Source: Petrolisthes cinctipes
Taxonomy: Eukaryota > Arthropoda > Malacostraca > Decapoda > Porcellanidae
Direction: 5' to 3'
DNA: 64,000 nucleotides
Assembly: GCA_033782935.1 (NCBI GenBank)
Contig: JAWQEG010000287.1
Coordinates: forward strand, 806,001-870,000
Shown: one piece after another, positions 42,751 through 53,215 of the stretch
Position numbering within the stretch: position 1 is the stretch's first letter
Layout: every line of letters starts with the position of its first letter
The notes under the pieces: model-generated
What the model was told of the DNA's origin: nothing
The model's database searches: none
What the model saw: the letters and a program-made list of their open reading frames with translations, nothing else
Position numbers and translations under genes: made by a program

Positions 42751-45700
42751 CTAGTTTCGAGGAAGGAGGAACGATACTCTTGTGTGTCGTAGTTTGTTGT
42801 TTCCAGCATGTGTTGGAGGAACAGTCACTTGCACTGCTTGCAGCATCTGGTCCGGATTCAGGATATAAGCAGGCTTGACTCGGTCTACGGCCACAACTTC
42901 TTGAGAACCATGTTTGTCGATGGTGAAGTTCTTCCTCGTCCTGCGAACTACTTGGAAGGGGCCCTGATATGGCTGCTGAAGGGGCCTTTTGACTGCATCG
43001 ACTCTAACAAAGACGTGTGTGCAGGCTTCCAGGTCCTGGTGAACGAAGGTCTTCGAGTTGGACGTACGAGGCTGCACTGGCTGGAGGCACTTCATGGTAT
43101 TTTTCAGGTGTGTTGCAAAGTCCTGAACGCTGCAAGGCTCGGGGTCTGGTGTGGCAGAGAGAAGCTCACCTGGGAGTCTGAGCGTAGAGCCATATACAAG
43201 CTAAGCAGAGGAGTTGTGCAGATCTGTTTTGAGTGAAGTTCTGATGCCAAGGAGGACAAGAGGTAGTGCTATTGACCAATCTTCTCTCTGGGCTGAAGCT
43301 GCCAGGGAAGATTTCAGCTGGCGGTGGAATCGTTCGACCGTTCCGTTGGCCTGTGGGTGATAGCTGGCGGTCCTGTATTGGCGGATGCCAAGGAGTATCA
43401 TGACCTTATTCCACACGCCTGACTCAAACTGACCACCTCGGTCAGAAGTAAGGCTTAGAGGCACACCAAACCTGGACACCCATGTAGTGATGAAGGCACG
43501 TGCAACAGTATCCGTGGTGATGTCGGTGAGAGGTACTGCCTCAGGCCAGCGTGTGAAGCGGTCCACACAGGTGAGTAAATATCGATAGCCATTGGAGTAC
43601 GGAAGTGGGCCAACGAGGTCTATGTGGACATGGTCAAATCTCTCGGTGACTGGCGTAAAGGTGGCTGCAGGAGAGTGTGTATGGCGTGTGACCTTGGAAG
43701 CTTGACAGCGTATACATGTGCGTGCCCAGTGTCTGATGTCTTTATTTATGCCCTCCCATATAAAGCGGGAAGACATCATCTGGTGCGAGGCACGGATTCC
43801 AGGGTGTGAGAGGTCATGTAACTTCTTGAAGAGCTGGTGTCGATGTTTCTCTGGTATGTATGGACGGAGAGTGTCGGTGGAGGTGTCAGCGTACAGTGTG
43901 ACCTGGGTGTCTGGAAGTGTAATCTTCTTCATCTGTAGTGCAGGGTTATCCAACAGTCGCTGTAGCTCAGCGTCACCGACTTGATCAGCAGCAATGGTGG
44001 CATAGTCGATGGGAGAAGATTTTACAGTACTGATGTTTCGAGAGAGGGCATCAGCTGGAGCATTGTCGGCACCTTTGACGTATCGTATATCCGTGGTAAA
44101 CTGAGCAATGTAGTCCATGTGGCGCATTTGTCGTGGGGTGTAAGATTCCTTATTTCTGAGGAATGCTGTAGTGAGTGGCATGTGGTCAGTGTAGATGTGG
44201 AAACTGCGTCCCTCGATGAAGTAGCGAAAACGCTTGACAGCTTTGAAGATGGCAAGTAGCTCCCTGTCATAGGCGCTATACTTCGACTCTGCCGAGGTGA
44301 GTTTCTTGGAAAAGAAGGCAATTGGCTTCCAGTAAGTACCGACACGCTGTTGTAGGACGGCACCAACACCAATATTTGAGGCGTCTGTAGCAATTGAAGT
44401 TTCTGCGTCTGGTGCAGGGAAAGAGAGCGTGGCAGCGTCGCTGAGGGCCTGTTTTGTTGAGAGGAAGGCCGCTTCCGCTTCTTCAGTCCAGACGAGGGTA
44501 ACAGATTGACCTCTCTTGCAAGGTTTAATCATGGCATACAATGGTCGTAGCAGGAGTGAGCAGTGTGGAATGAAGCGGTTATAGTAATTAACCATCCCAA
44601 GGAACTCCTTGAGCTGGCGTTGGGTAGATGGCCCGGGAAACTGCTGGATGGACTCGCACTTTGAGGGAAGTGGAGCAATGCCTGTTGGAGAGACTGTGTG
44701 ACCTAGGAACTCAAGGGATGTCACACCGAGTTCGGACTTGTCTGTGTTGATTTGGATGCCATAATCTTGCAGTCTCTGGAGGACTTGGCGGAGGTGTTGT
44801 TTGTGGCTGGCTTCATCAGGACTAGCAATGAGAAGGTCATCTATGTAGGCAAAACAGTAGGGTAGACCTCGAAGGACCTCATCAATGAAGCGTTGAAACG
44901 TTTGTGCCGCGTTCCGCAATCCAAAGGGCATCCGGACGTATTCAAACATGCCAAAAGGTGTGATAATGGCCGTCTTCAGGATGTCAGTGGGATGGACTGG
45001 AATCTGATGAAATGCTTTGACGAGGTCGATCCGAGAGAAGATAGTGGAACCTGAGAGTTGGGAAGTGAACTCTTGAATGTTGGGCACAGGATATCTATCT
45101 TCCACAGTGCGTGAATTGAGGGCACGGTAGTCACCACAAGGTCGTATGTCTCCGGTCTTCTTAGGAACAATGTGAAGAACCGACGACCAGTTGCTGCTGC
45201 TGGGCCGTATAATGCCTTTACTCATCAGAGATTCGAACTCGGCTTTGGCTTTCTTATAACGCTCAGGGGCTAAGCGTCGGGCCTTGGCATGCACTGGGGG
45301 TCCGGTAGTCTCTATATGATGAGTCACGTGATGCTTGGCAGGTATGCTGGATGAGTAGGGTTGTGTCAGCATAGGGAATGACTTGAGGAGGTCAGCAAAC
45401 TTGTGGTCATGGTTGATAGCAGACAGGTGTGTGCTGTCACCAGGTGCTGGCTGTGCATTTGTAAAAATATCTGTGAGTGGGTCGACCAATTTTTGTCCTC
45501 TTACGTCTACCATCAGGTTGAAGTGATGGAGAAAATCAGCACCAAGGATGGCTTGTGACACTGCTCCTACGTAGAATGTCCATTGAAAAGAGCGGCGAAG
45601 GTTCAGATCCAGATGCACTGTTTGCCGCGAGTATACAGGTATCTTGGTACCATTAGCAGCATAGAGATGCAGAGAAGGAGGTAGTGACCGCTGGCTGGCT

Positions 45701-45812
45701 GTAGCAGGGAGGACACTTACGTCGGCACTGGTGTCTACCAGGAACTTTGTATGGGACCGGCGATCAAAGATGTGGAGCAGCGTAGACTGAGTATGGCAAA
45801 CATTATGCTGCG
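42751..45812 (-). pseudogene. Gypsy 2 Pol: protease, RT, RNase H, integrase
   Basis: Protease active site reads [12 protein letters not shown], with Ser in place of the usual Gly of DTGA. RT has [12 protein letters not shown] and [12 protein letters not shown] (YIDD). RNase H has [15 protein letters not shown] and [12 protein letters not shown]. Integrase has HHCC ([17 protein letters not shown]) and DDE ([30 protein letters not shown]). A TAG at about 43201 replaces the expected Glu in SSAELVYG; the same frame then continues to the stop at 42751 with the C-terminal KRPLQQPYQGPFQVV module. Pol lies in the -1 frame relative to gag and overlaps its end, as in elements that use -1 frameshifting. 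Confidence 0.93.
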
Positions 45813-46139
45813 TTAATGTTCGCCGTTGTTGTTTGACGTCATGTAGCTGCAGGGCTTTTCACACTTGAGAGCCTTATCCCTAAACCTGCGATGGTAGTAG
45901 CAGAAGTTTGAAGTGCTCCTTGAACGTGACCGCTGGTGTTGGCGGTTTGGCGTCGAGGGTCGAGAACTTGGGTGGTTGTTGATTTGTTTCTTCAGGTTGC
46001 TGACTTCCATTGTAAGCTGGGAAATTAGATTGGCGAGCTGGGCAATTTGGGAATTTTCTTGGTTGCAGAAAGCAGGGGCTCTCATGGCTACTGCAGTGGC
46101 AGTGTGGTTGCCTGAGTTTGAGAGATCCTCAGTAGACAT
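45813..46139 (-). pseudogene. Gypsy 2 short Gag C-terminal ORF
   Basis: A 108-codon ORF: a coiled-coil-like stretch (IAQLANLISQLTMEVSNLKK), a basic Arg/Ser-rich region (RQHQRSRSRS) and a Cys/His motif CYYHRRFRDKALKC typical of the Gag end in this lineage. The matrix/capsid part expected upstream is missing; repeats occupy that space (46287-47008). It either depends on Gag from relatives or is a deletion derivative. Confidence 0.72.
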
Positions 46140-46286
46140 ACTGGTCAGTGAACTCAGGGTGTAAATGCTGACGAGGGTTACCTGATATCACGGCAGCTGC
46201 GTTAGTCAGGTTATATCAGTATGCTGCTGAATACACTGGCACTGTAATTCACACACAAGGCACTAATAATAAAGGACAATACACTG

Positions 46287-46430
46287 TCCAGAGTGAAACA
46301 CTGTAATCCAGGGTGAGGCACTGTAATCCAAGGTGAAGCACTGTAATCCAAGGCGAAGCACTGTAATCCAAGGTGAAGCACTGTAATCCAGGGTGAAGCA
46401 CTGTAATCCAGGGTGAAGCACTGTTGCTGG
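46287..46430. repeat. 20-bp tandem array in gypsy 2 leader
   Basis: CTGTAATCCARGGTGARGCA repeats with exact 20-bp spacing from 46301 to 46421, with a partial unit at each side. Confidence 0.92.
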
Positions 46431-46784
46431 TAGCTAGACTGCCGCGAGTACCAGTGGTGTATAGGTGTTGGATGGCAGGCAGCAACGGCGTAGTTGGAGG
46501 CTTACAGATGGCTGCTGTGGACTGGTGATGCCTCAGGGTTCGCAGCGATAATGTAGATAGGATGGACAGTGGCACTGTGGCGGGAGCAACAGCTGCACAG
46601 GAGAGGTAGCAACTCAAGTCACCTCTTGATGGTGACTGCAGCAAAGGCGTTCTTGTAGACTATTGGAGGGTAGCGGCAGCACTCCAGGTCACTACTTGAT
46701 AGTGACTGCAGGGCAAAGGCATTCTTGTAGACTGCAGCTTGATCCACTATTGTTGGCGATCGCGGCAGCTGCTCTCTCCGGGGG

Positions 46785-47008
46785 TCACCACTTGTTGGTG
46801 ACAGCTGCACTCTCCGGGGGTCACCACTTGTTGGTGACAGCTACAATCTCCGGGGGTTACCACTTGTTGGTGACGGCTGCAATCTCCGGGGGTCACCACT
46901 TGTTGGTGACAGCTGCACTCTCCGGGGGTCACCACTTGTTGGTGACAGCTGCAATCTCCGGGGGTCACCACTTGTTGGTGACGGCTGCAATCTCCGGGGG
47001 TCACCACT
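46785..47008 (-). repeat. Seven-copy 36-bp array containing the primer-binding site
   Basis: TCACCACTTGTTGGTGAC recurs at 46785, 46821 (and TTACCA at 46857), 46893, 46929, 46965 and 47001, exactly 36 bp apart. Read on the minus strand each unit holds AG-TGGTGACCCCCGGAGATT, the presumed primer-binding site, plus the last bases of the LTR (CACCAACA). The unit nearest the LTR is the working site by position; the other six are extra copies. Confidence 0.9.
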
Positions 47009-47516
47009 TGTTGGTGGGTGGTGTAGCCACCAACTATAAGTTGTGCTGCTACCTAAAGAAGGCTCCTGTGTAAGGGCCGCTGTCAGGGTTTCTCCACTAC
47101 ACTTCTCAGCCTCAGGAGCTAGTGTCTATAACTCTCTTTAAGAAGTGTTAATGTCTATAACTCTCTTTAAGAAGTGCTCAAGGAAGAGAGAGATGCGGTG
47201 AATAGTTCCTTATTTATTGTCAAAAATTAGTTAACAGTATATACAATTCTCTGCGTACTTGACGTTAACAAAGCTAAGAGTATTTGGTTATGGTATTAAA
47301 TGTATAATACATATGTTGTATACATGAAGTTCTGCAAGAGTATGCAGACAATGACATTACACAAAATGGCAAAGAGAATATGCTGAAAGAAATTGCATAG
47401 GCTATCTGCATGAAGGAATGTAATGGTAAATGAATCACAATACAGGGCTGGTAGATAATTAGAGAATGGTTACACACTCAATCAAAGAAAATCGACCTAT
47501 TTTATGGTACACTACA
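47009..47516 (-). repeat. Gypsy 2 5' LTR
   Basis: 508 bp, TGTAGTG...CCACCAACA on the minus strand, near-identical to the 3' LTR apart from one missing 29-bp unit. The 36-bp array begins right at its inner edge. Confidence 0.94.
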
Positions 47517-47520
47517 AGTG

Positions 47521-50420
47521 TACACAGGGAGGGACTCCCTGTGAGTGAAGGCATGTTCTAAAAAGAGGGAACGAGCCACTGGAGGAGGAAGAGATTCCTT
47601 CTTGTCTGTAAAGCAGGTGCAGGGGAAAACTTCTGGAAGAAGCCATGGAGCCACCCTGGGGACCCTCACAGGACAAATCTGGTAGTCATCTATGCCCATC
47701 TCCTCCATAGCCTTCCTGACCCGGAAGCCAAAGGGCCATGGTGCACGAGAATGTAAAAGGTAGTACTGAGACATGATATCAGATGACACCGCCAAGCAAG
47801 GTAGGGAGTCAGGAAGTCGATGTAATCGATGCCAACAACGAACCATCAAGGACTGGCGACGGAGATCGAGAGGTGGCTCATTAGCGTCCACCAGGAGACT
47901 GGGGATTGGGGACGACCTAAAGGCTCCGGTCGCCAGACGTACTCCAGCATGATGAACAGGGTCTAAAACTGTGAGACGGGCATCGGTGGCAGAAGAGTAC
48001 ACCTCACACCCATAGTCGAGTTTTGACCTAATAACAACATGGTATAGGCGGAGGAGGGTGGCCCGATCAGCCCCCCAGGATGTATGGCTCAGGACCCTCA
48101 ACAGGTTAAGAGCCTTGAGGCAAGAGACCTTAAGTGTACGTAAGTGGGGAACCCAAGTCAAACGTTTGTCAAAAAGGAGACCCAAAAAGCGAGTCTCCTC
48201 GACACATCGTATCCGATGACCATACATGAATAAGTCCGGATCCGGGTGGACGCCTCGGATGCGGCAGAAGTGCATAGCAACTGTCTTGGAAGGAGAAAAT
48301 CGAAACCCATGAGAACCAGTCCAACGTGACACCCTGTCAAGGGCAAGCTGCATGCGCCGCTCCGCCACTGACATACGGGAAGCAGCAAACCAGACTGCTA
48401 GGTCGTCAACGTACATCGAGTTAGCTATACCGTCTGGAAGGGATGATGCAATGGCATTAATTGCTACTGCAAACAATGTGACACTGAGGACGCTTCCCTG
48501 GGGGACGCCCTCCTCCTGTGCAACAGATGCTGAGTGGGTTGTACCAACCCTCACAGAAAAACTGCGACCACTGAGAAACTCCTTAAGAAAGCGTGGAAGG
48601 CGACCCCGCAGGCCATATAAATGGAGTTGCTGCAGGATGCCATATTGCCATGTAGTGTCATAGGCTTTCTCTAAATCAAAGAATACACAGACAAGGTGTT
48701 GATGTCATGCAAAGGCCTCACATGCAGCAGCTTCCAACCTGACCAGAGCATATGTAGTGGAACGGTATTTACGAAAGCCAGACTGGGACGGAGACAGAAA
48801 ATCACCCCGTTCCAAGAAGTATACCAGTCTGACATTCACCATCTTTTCAAATAGTTTACAGAGACAGGAGGTCAAGGCAATTGGTCGATAATTGAGGGCA
48901 ACACCAGAGTCCTTGCCCGGCTTGAGAAAAGGAAGGATGGTAGCAACCCTCCACCCAGAAGGGAAGACACCCTCCAGCCAGATTCTGTTATATACAGCTA
49001 AAAGAAATGAGATCGCTTCCTCACCCAAGTGTCGTAACATTGCATATGGGATGTTGTCTGGCCCAGGAGAAGTGTCGCCGCAGAGAGAGAGAGCAGAATG
49101 CAGGTCTCTCAGGGTGAATATATGGTTATAACTTTCATTCTCGTTCCCTGTGAAATCCAGGACTGTACGCTCCTTGGCTCTTAACTCATGCCTGACAGCC
49201 AGAGGTCGAGAGTCACGGCTGGAGACCTTTGCAAAAGCCTCTGCCATGGTATTGGCCACTGTCAAACCATCCATGATCTTAATTCCATTGACCTTAAGTA
49301 CAGGTGGAGAACTAGGAGAAAACTTCCCCGCCATCTTACGGACTCTCCTGAACACTTGGGTGAGTGGAGTTTTAGTATTAATTGAAGACACATAGGCCTT
49401 CCAAGATGCACGTCGGGCCTCTTTTAAAACTCGTCTAGCCCGAGCCCTTGCCCGTCGGAAGTCCTCTAAAAGAGTTGGGTCCCCATGATTGCGACGAAGG
49501 CGAGAGTAAGCAGCGCACTTCTCCCGCACAGCAGTGGTGCAGACTGGTGACCACCAAGGGACAGGACGTTTGGGAAAGTAGCCAGAAGTTCTAGGGATAG
49601 AGTTGAGAGCAGCAGAGTGGAGCGTATCAGTGAAATATGTTACAGCCTCGTCAGAGCTACCGAAATCGGCTACAGAAGAGACCGAAGAAGTTAGCTCTCT
49701 AAAAAACTGCCAGTCAGCCTTCTCTAATTTCCACCTAGGAAGACGAGACTGTGGTTCGTACCTGTTACATTCTAAAAGTATAGGGAAATGGTCACTGTCA
49801 TATAAGTCAGGCAACACTCTCCAAGTAAAATCCAACAGAGCACTGGGTAAGCAAAGGGAAATGTCAATGGCGGTAGAAGTCCCAGTAGGGCTATTAAAAT
49901 GTGTCACATCTCCCGTATTTAAAACCCCTAATCCCTCATCCTCAATAAAAGAAGCCAATAAAACACCCCTGGGGTTGACCGAACTGTCACCCCACAGAGG
50001 ATGACGACCATTAAAATCACCCAATAAAATAAAGGGAGATGGAAGGTCCCGTACAATATGGTTGAGATCACCCCTCTCAACTGTAACACTGGGAGGAAGG
50101 TATAGACTGCATACAGTGTACGGGCGGTCCATAAAAACCTTAACTGCAACAGCCTGGAGAGGAGTGTCAAGCTCCAGGCTCGTGCATGGAATATCTCGGC
50201 GAACTAGGATGGCAGAGCCACCATGATGACCCTGCCCTTCAAATGAACTGGAATAAAATGCGGAGTATGCTGGAGGACTGGCAGGAATGTAGTCCCCAAG
50301 TATTGTCTCTTGGAGAGAAACACATGCAGGAGAGAAGCTAGAGAGAAGAACGCGCAGTTCCTCCAAGAAGCACGCAAGCCACGGCAATTCCACTGAAGGA
50401 CCTTGAACGGTGTTACTTTA
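47521..50420 (-). pseudogene. LINE copy 2 ORF2: endonuclease and RT
   Basis: The endonuclease starts at LQWNCRG in copy 1. Here one G is missing near 50365, so the first residues are read out of frame (MELPWLACF) before the shared frame EELRVLLSSF. GDFNGRHPLWGDS and DSDHFPILLE are intact. RT has PGPDNIPYAML, LTSCLCKLFEKM, EEGVPQGSVLS and SMYVDDLAVWF. One TGA at 48705-48707 replaces an Arg codon of copy 1. After VYT the frame enters gypsy 2; RNase H resumes at 42202. So only one deletion, one stop and the insertion separate it from an open ORF2. Confidence 0.92.
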
Positions 50421-52440
50421 GTACTGATTTTTGGGAAGCCTCACGGAGGTACTTCCCACTACCACCTCGACCTGAGGGTTTATTCAAGCAATAAGATTTG
50501 TCTAATCCTGGGCCACTAGAAGAAGAGCGAACCCGAGGAGTAGTACTTGGGGCAGTAATTGGGACCCGTAGACGAGTCCCTGAAGCATCTGATATGTTAG
50601 AAGAAGATGAAGGTATATGAGATGGGATATTCTTTGAAACAATTACATTGGTTCTGTCCTGTACAGCATTGGTATCACTGACACAGGCAGATACATCAAC
50701 ATCCATATTACAGGTGGTAGAATCACTCCGCTGCTCAAGCGGAAGAGAAAGTGAATCTTTTGAAGTCACAACATCCGTGGCATCCACATTAACTTCACGC
50801 CCCTCTGATGATCCCGAAGGAAGCTTGCGAGGAGGAACTTCTGTTGAATCAAGAGATTCATCAGAGCCACGAGAACGCTTCTGGTGAAATTGATAGGAAA
50901 CTATGGATGAGTCCACAGAGATGGTTGCCTCACAAGGTGGAACATCTATAGAGTCAAGTGCCTCAGAGGAACCACAAAGGCGTCTCTGTGGCAGTTTAGG
51001 TGACTTAAGTTTCCTTTTGGGAGAGCGTGTGGCAGCGTGAACCTCTACCACATGGACACCTTTAGCTAAAGTCTGAGAATTGTCATCAGTTGAAGGGTCA
51101 CCAGAATGAGTGTCTGATAAAGTTTCCAAGACAGAGAAACTATTATGTAGAGTAACCTTAGAAACGTTCTCATTAGAGCAAGAAGCAGCTGCCTCTTGAG
51201 AGGGTTGAGAGGGTGCTGCAATCAATTTAGGGCGAAGGGAGGAGGCGTATGTCTTCACACCACCATCCTTCTGTCGCCTGAAGTTGAGTTGCCGTCTGGC
51301 ACTACTTATGCTAATGAATTGAGTATTAGCCAAGTGGAGGATATCCTGCTCAAGTAGGTACATCTTACATTGGCGAGAACACAAGGGGTGAGAATCTCTG
51401 CAGTAAAAGCAGTAACTCTCTGACCGACACTCAGAAGTAAGATGTGAGTCAAGAGCAGAACAATTACCACACCGGGAACGGTTGTTGCAGTTCCTTTTCC
51501 CATGACCAAACTCATAACAACAGAAACACTGTAGGGGACGCTCAACAAAAGGCTTCACCTCAAATGAGGTGGGGTTAATGTTAATGCGATCTGGGATATG
51601 CGAGCCATAGAAAGTGAGGATGATCATATTTTTACTGCCTTTCATCTTCGTTACTCGTTGGACACTGTCTGGGAACATAGCGAGAATGTCCTCTTCAGAG
51701 AATTCATACAGGTCCTCATTATATATACGCCCCTTGCTATAATTAAATGTTCGATGTGGTTTAATAGATTCAAACATGCTATCAGAAGGACAGTGGAGAT
51801 TGAGGAGCATCATGGCCTGTGTAAGATCTTTGGCTCTGATTAAAACTCCCCTACCATATTTCTTTATGTGGCCCATTGGTAATAATCCAATTTCTTTCTC
51901 CAGATACCGGGAAGCATGGATAATGTTACCACGTCCCTCCCTGTAGTAAGCCACAAACCAAAAGGGTGTAGGAAACCAACGTTCCTTTGGGACATGCTCT
52001 GCAGAATCATCAAATATATTAGGGCAGTAATCATTGTCACTGGCAACTACATTGATGGACCGTATCATCTGAACTTTACAATGAGTATCCCCCACCGTCA
52101 GAGAATCTTTTGACTCAAATGCTGCTTTGGCAGCAGCATTTGTATTGAAAGTAATATAGCACCGATTAGACCTACAATCACTGTCATATGTGATTCGGAT
52201 TCGGAGGGCTACTCCAAAGCACTTAAAAATGGAGTGGATAGTGCCATAGGTAAAGGATGCGAGTACATTCGTTAACATTATCGTGTCCAAATCGTTAACA
52301 GGGTTCTTCGACACAACACCCGACCTGCTAGGTCTACTCTTATTTGCAGCTTTCTGCATCTTACCACGACCAGAGAGTGACGTCTCGAGGGCCTGGTCGA
52401 CCACCGCTCGAGGAAGAGATTGGGGCTTTTCTGTATCCAT
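50413..52440 (-). CDS. LINE copy 2 ORF1, intact
   Basis: 675 codons without a stop. Order: N-terminal basic region; RRM-like segment (about 45-120); three zinc knuckles at about residues 320-370 (CFCCYEFGHGKRNC; CGNCSALDSHLTSEC; CFYCRDSHPLCSRQC); then a low-complexity Ser-rich tail to VLK. ORF1 proteins of I-like elements coat the RNA and move it to the nucleus. It is the reference for reading the damaged copy at 9654-11671. The ORF1/ORF2 junction reads CCAAAAA rather than the slippery CCCAAAA of copy 1. Confidence 0.92.
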   Translation of the reverse strand: MDTEKPQSLPRAVVDQALETSLSGRGKMQKAANKSRPSRSGVVSKNPVNDLDTIMLTNVLASFTYGTIHSIFKCFGVALRIRITYDSDCRSNRCYITFNTNAAAKAAFESKDSLTVGDTHCKVQMIRSINVVASDNDYCPNIFDDSAEHVPKERWFPTPFWFVAYYREGRGNIIHASRYLEKEIGLLPMGHIKKYGRGVLIRAKDLTQAMMLLNLHCPSDSMFESIKPHRTFNYSKGRIYNEDLYEFSEEDILAMFPDSVQRVTKMKGSKNMIILTFYGSHIPDRININPTSFEVKPFVERPLQCFCCYEFGHGKRNCNNRSRCGNCSALDSHLTSECRSESYCFYCRDSHPLCSRQCKMYLLEQDILHLANTQFISISSARRQLNFRRQKDGGVKTYASSLRPKLIAAPSQPSQEAAASCSNENVSKVTLHNSFSVLETLSDTHSGDPSTDDNSQTLAKGVHVVEVHAATRSPKRKLKSPKLPQRRLCGSSEALDSIDVPPCEATISVDSSIVSYQFHQKRSRGSDESLDSTEVPPRKLPSGSSEGREVNVDATDVVTSKDSLSLPLEQRSDSTTCNMDVDVSACVSDTNAVQDRTNVIVSKNIPSHIPSSSSNISDASGTRLRVPITAPSTTPRVRSSSSGPGLDKSYCLNKPSGRGGSGKYLREASQKSVLK

Positions 52441-52894
52441 ATATCATTGGTTTAGTGTTTTTGGCCCCAGGAGCCAAGAGCTACTACCTACCGGGCAGAT
52501 GAGGGGACCGAGCGCTGGTCGCCGTGGGCGGTGTACCTCTTCCCCCACGGGGCCACTCGTTTAAAAAAGCAGCCCCAATGGCTCGAAAGTTTGCCCACGA
52601 CGGTGCTGAGACCCCCTTCCCCAACATCTCCCGGCCCAGACACCCAACCATCCAACATAGGACGGCCCCTAGAGGGCAGTCCCTCCGGAGGGCAGCGCTG
52701 TTGGCCCGTACTGGCAGCCTAATGCATGGGAACCAGTTAGTCTGGTCTGTCACTGGCGACCTTACTAGCATGGGAAGCCCTCTCTCCCCGAAATCGGGGC
52801 AGAGCAGGGACCGGAGCCCCCTCTAGTCTAGCTCGCCAGGTCTTAGAGACACGCAAGCCCCCCCACCACGTCAAGGCGGTTCCCATTGGGGGGG
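52441..52894 (-). promoter_or_regulatory. LINE copy 2 5' UTR
   Basis: GC-rich leader matching 9270-9653, with extra blocks near 52478-52500 and 52525-52575. Starts CCCCCCCAATGGGAACC on the minus strand, directly after the 13-bp TSD. Confidence 0.75.
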
Positions 52895-53215
52895 CACACA
52901 CACAAGGGAGGCAAAAGGAAGGGGTATGTACAAATTATGAATAAATGTAAAAATAGTAAACAGACGTAAAAATAATAATAAAAAAAAAATGGATAATGAT
53001 TCAGAAGCACATTACTATGCAGAGGGACAAACAGACACATAAAATACAGATGAAGAAAGAGTAGGCTAAGGGGGGGAGGGGGGAGATTCAGGTGAAGGAG
53101 TTCTAATCTACTGCCCTGGGTCCTGGGTAATCCCATTCTGACAGACCAGATGTGGCAGCGCTGCTTGGGGCGGCTGCCCCACCTACACCCGCCAGTTTCC
53201 TTGTGGTTGACTATA

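Larger units (their letters stand above)
42203..47516 (-). mobile_element. Ty3/gypsy retrotransposon 2, complete with LTRs
   Basis: AGTG is duplicated at 42199-42202 and 47517-47520. The element starts TGTTGG and ends CTACA on the plus strand (TG...CA). LTRs are 42203-42739 and 47009-47516. Pol order is protease, RT, RNase H, integrase. The leader is unusual: a seven-copy array at the primer-binding site, a 20-bp array, and only a short gag. A single in-frame stop in integrase's C-terminal region and a changed protease motif are the main coding defects, so it is fairly young. Confidence 0.94.
41096..52894 (-). mobile_element. I-like LINE copy 2 with 13-bp TSD, split by gypsy 2
   Basis: CACACACACAAGG at 41083-41095 is repeated at 52895-52907. 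On the minus strand: 5' UTR (52894-52441), ORF1 (52440-50413), ORF2 (from about 50420 to 41377) and 3' UTR. ORF2 is split in its RNase H domain by a 5.3-kb gypsy element (42203-47516). Without that insertion the LINE is about 6.5 kb. The 3' end carries AAATCAATCATTTCTAAA rather than a poly-A tail. It is better preserved than copy 1. Confidence 0.93.
40583..53213. mobile_element. TA-flanked TIR element, split by LINE copy 2
   Basis: TAGTCAACCAC-AGGAAACTGG starts at 40583 and is inverted at the right end (CCAGTTTCCT-GTGGTTGACTA, ending 53213). TA lies at 40581-40582 and 53214-53215. Inverted similarity continues for about 75 bp (GTAGGTGGGGC, CCCCAAGCAG, CCACAT). Taking it out with one TA leaves the RT reading frame open across the site, which supports the boundary. 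Without the LINE it is about 0.8 kb and has no transposase, so it is non-autonomous. Confidence 0.87.

Noticed and set aside
46785..47008. Regular 36-bp direct repeats resembling a CRISPR array
   Set aside because: Units are contiguous without unique spacers, lie in a eukaryotic LTR element leader, and contain its primer-binding site.
46663..47073. 136-residue ORF with 12-residue repeats (SGGHHLLVTAA) on plus, and a partner on minus
   Set aside because: 36 is divisible by three, so the tandem array keeps frames open on both strands; no codon or homology support.
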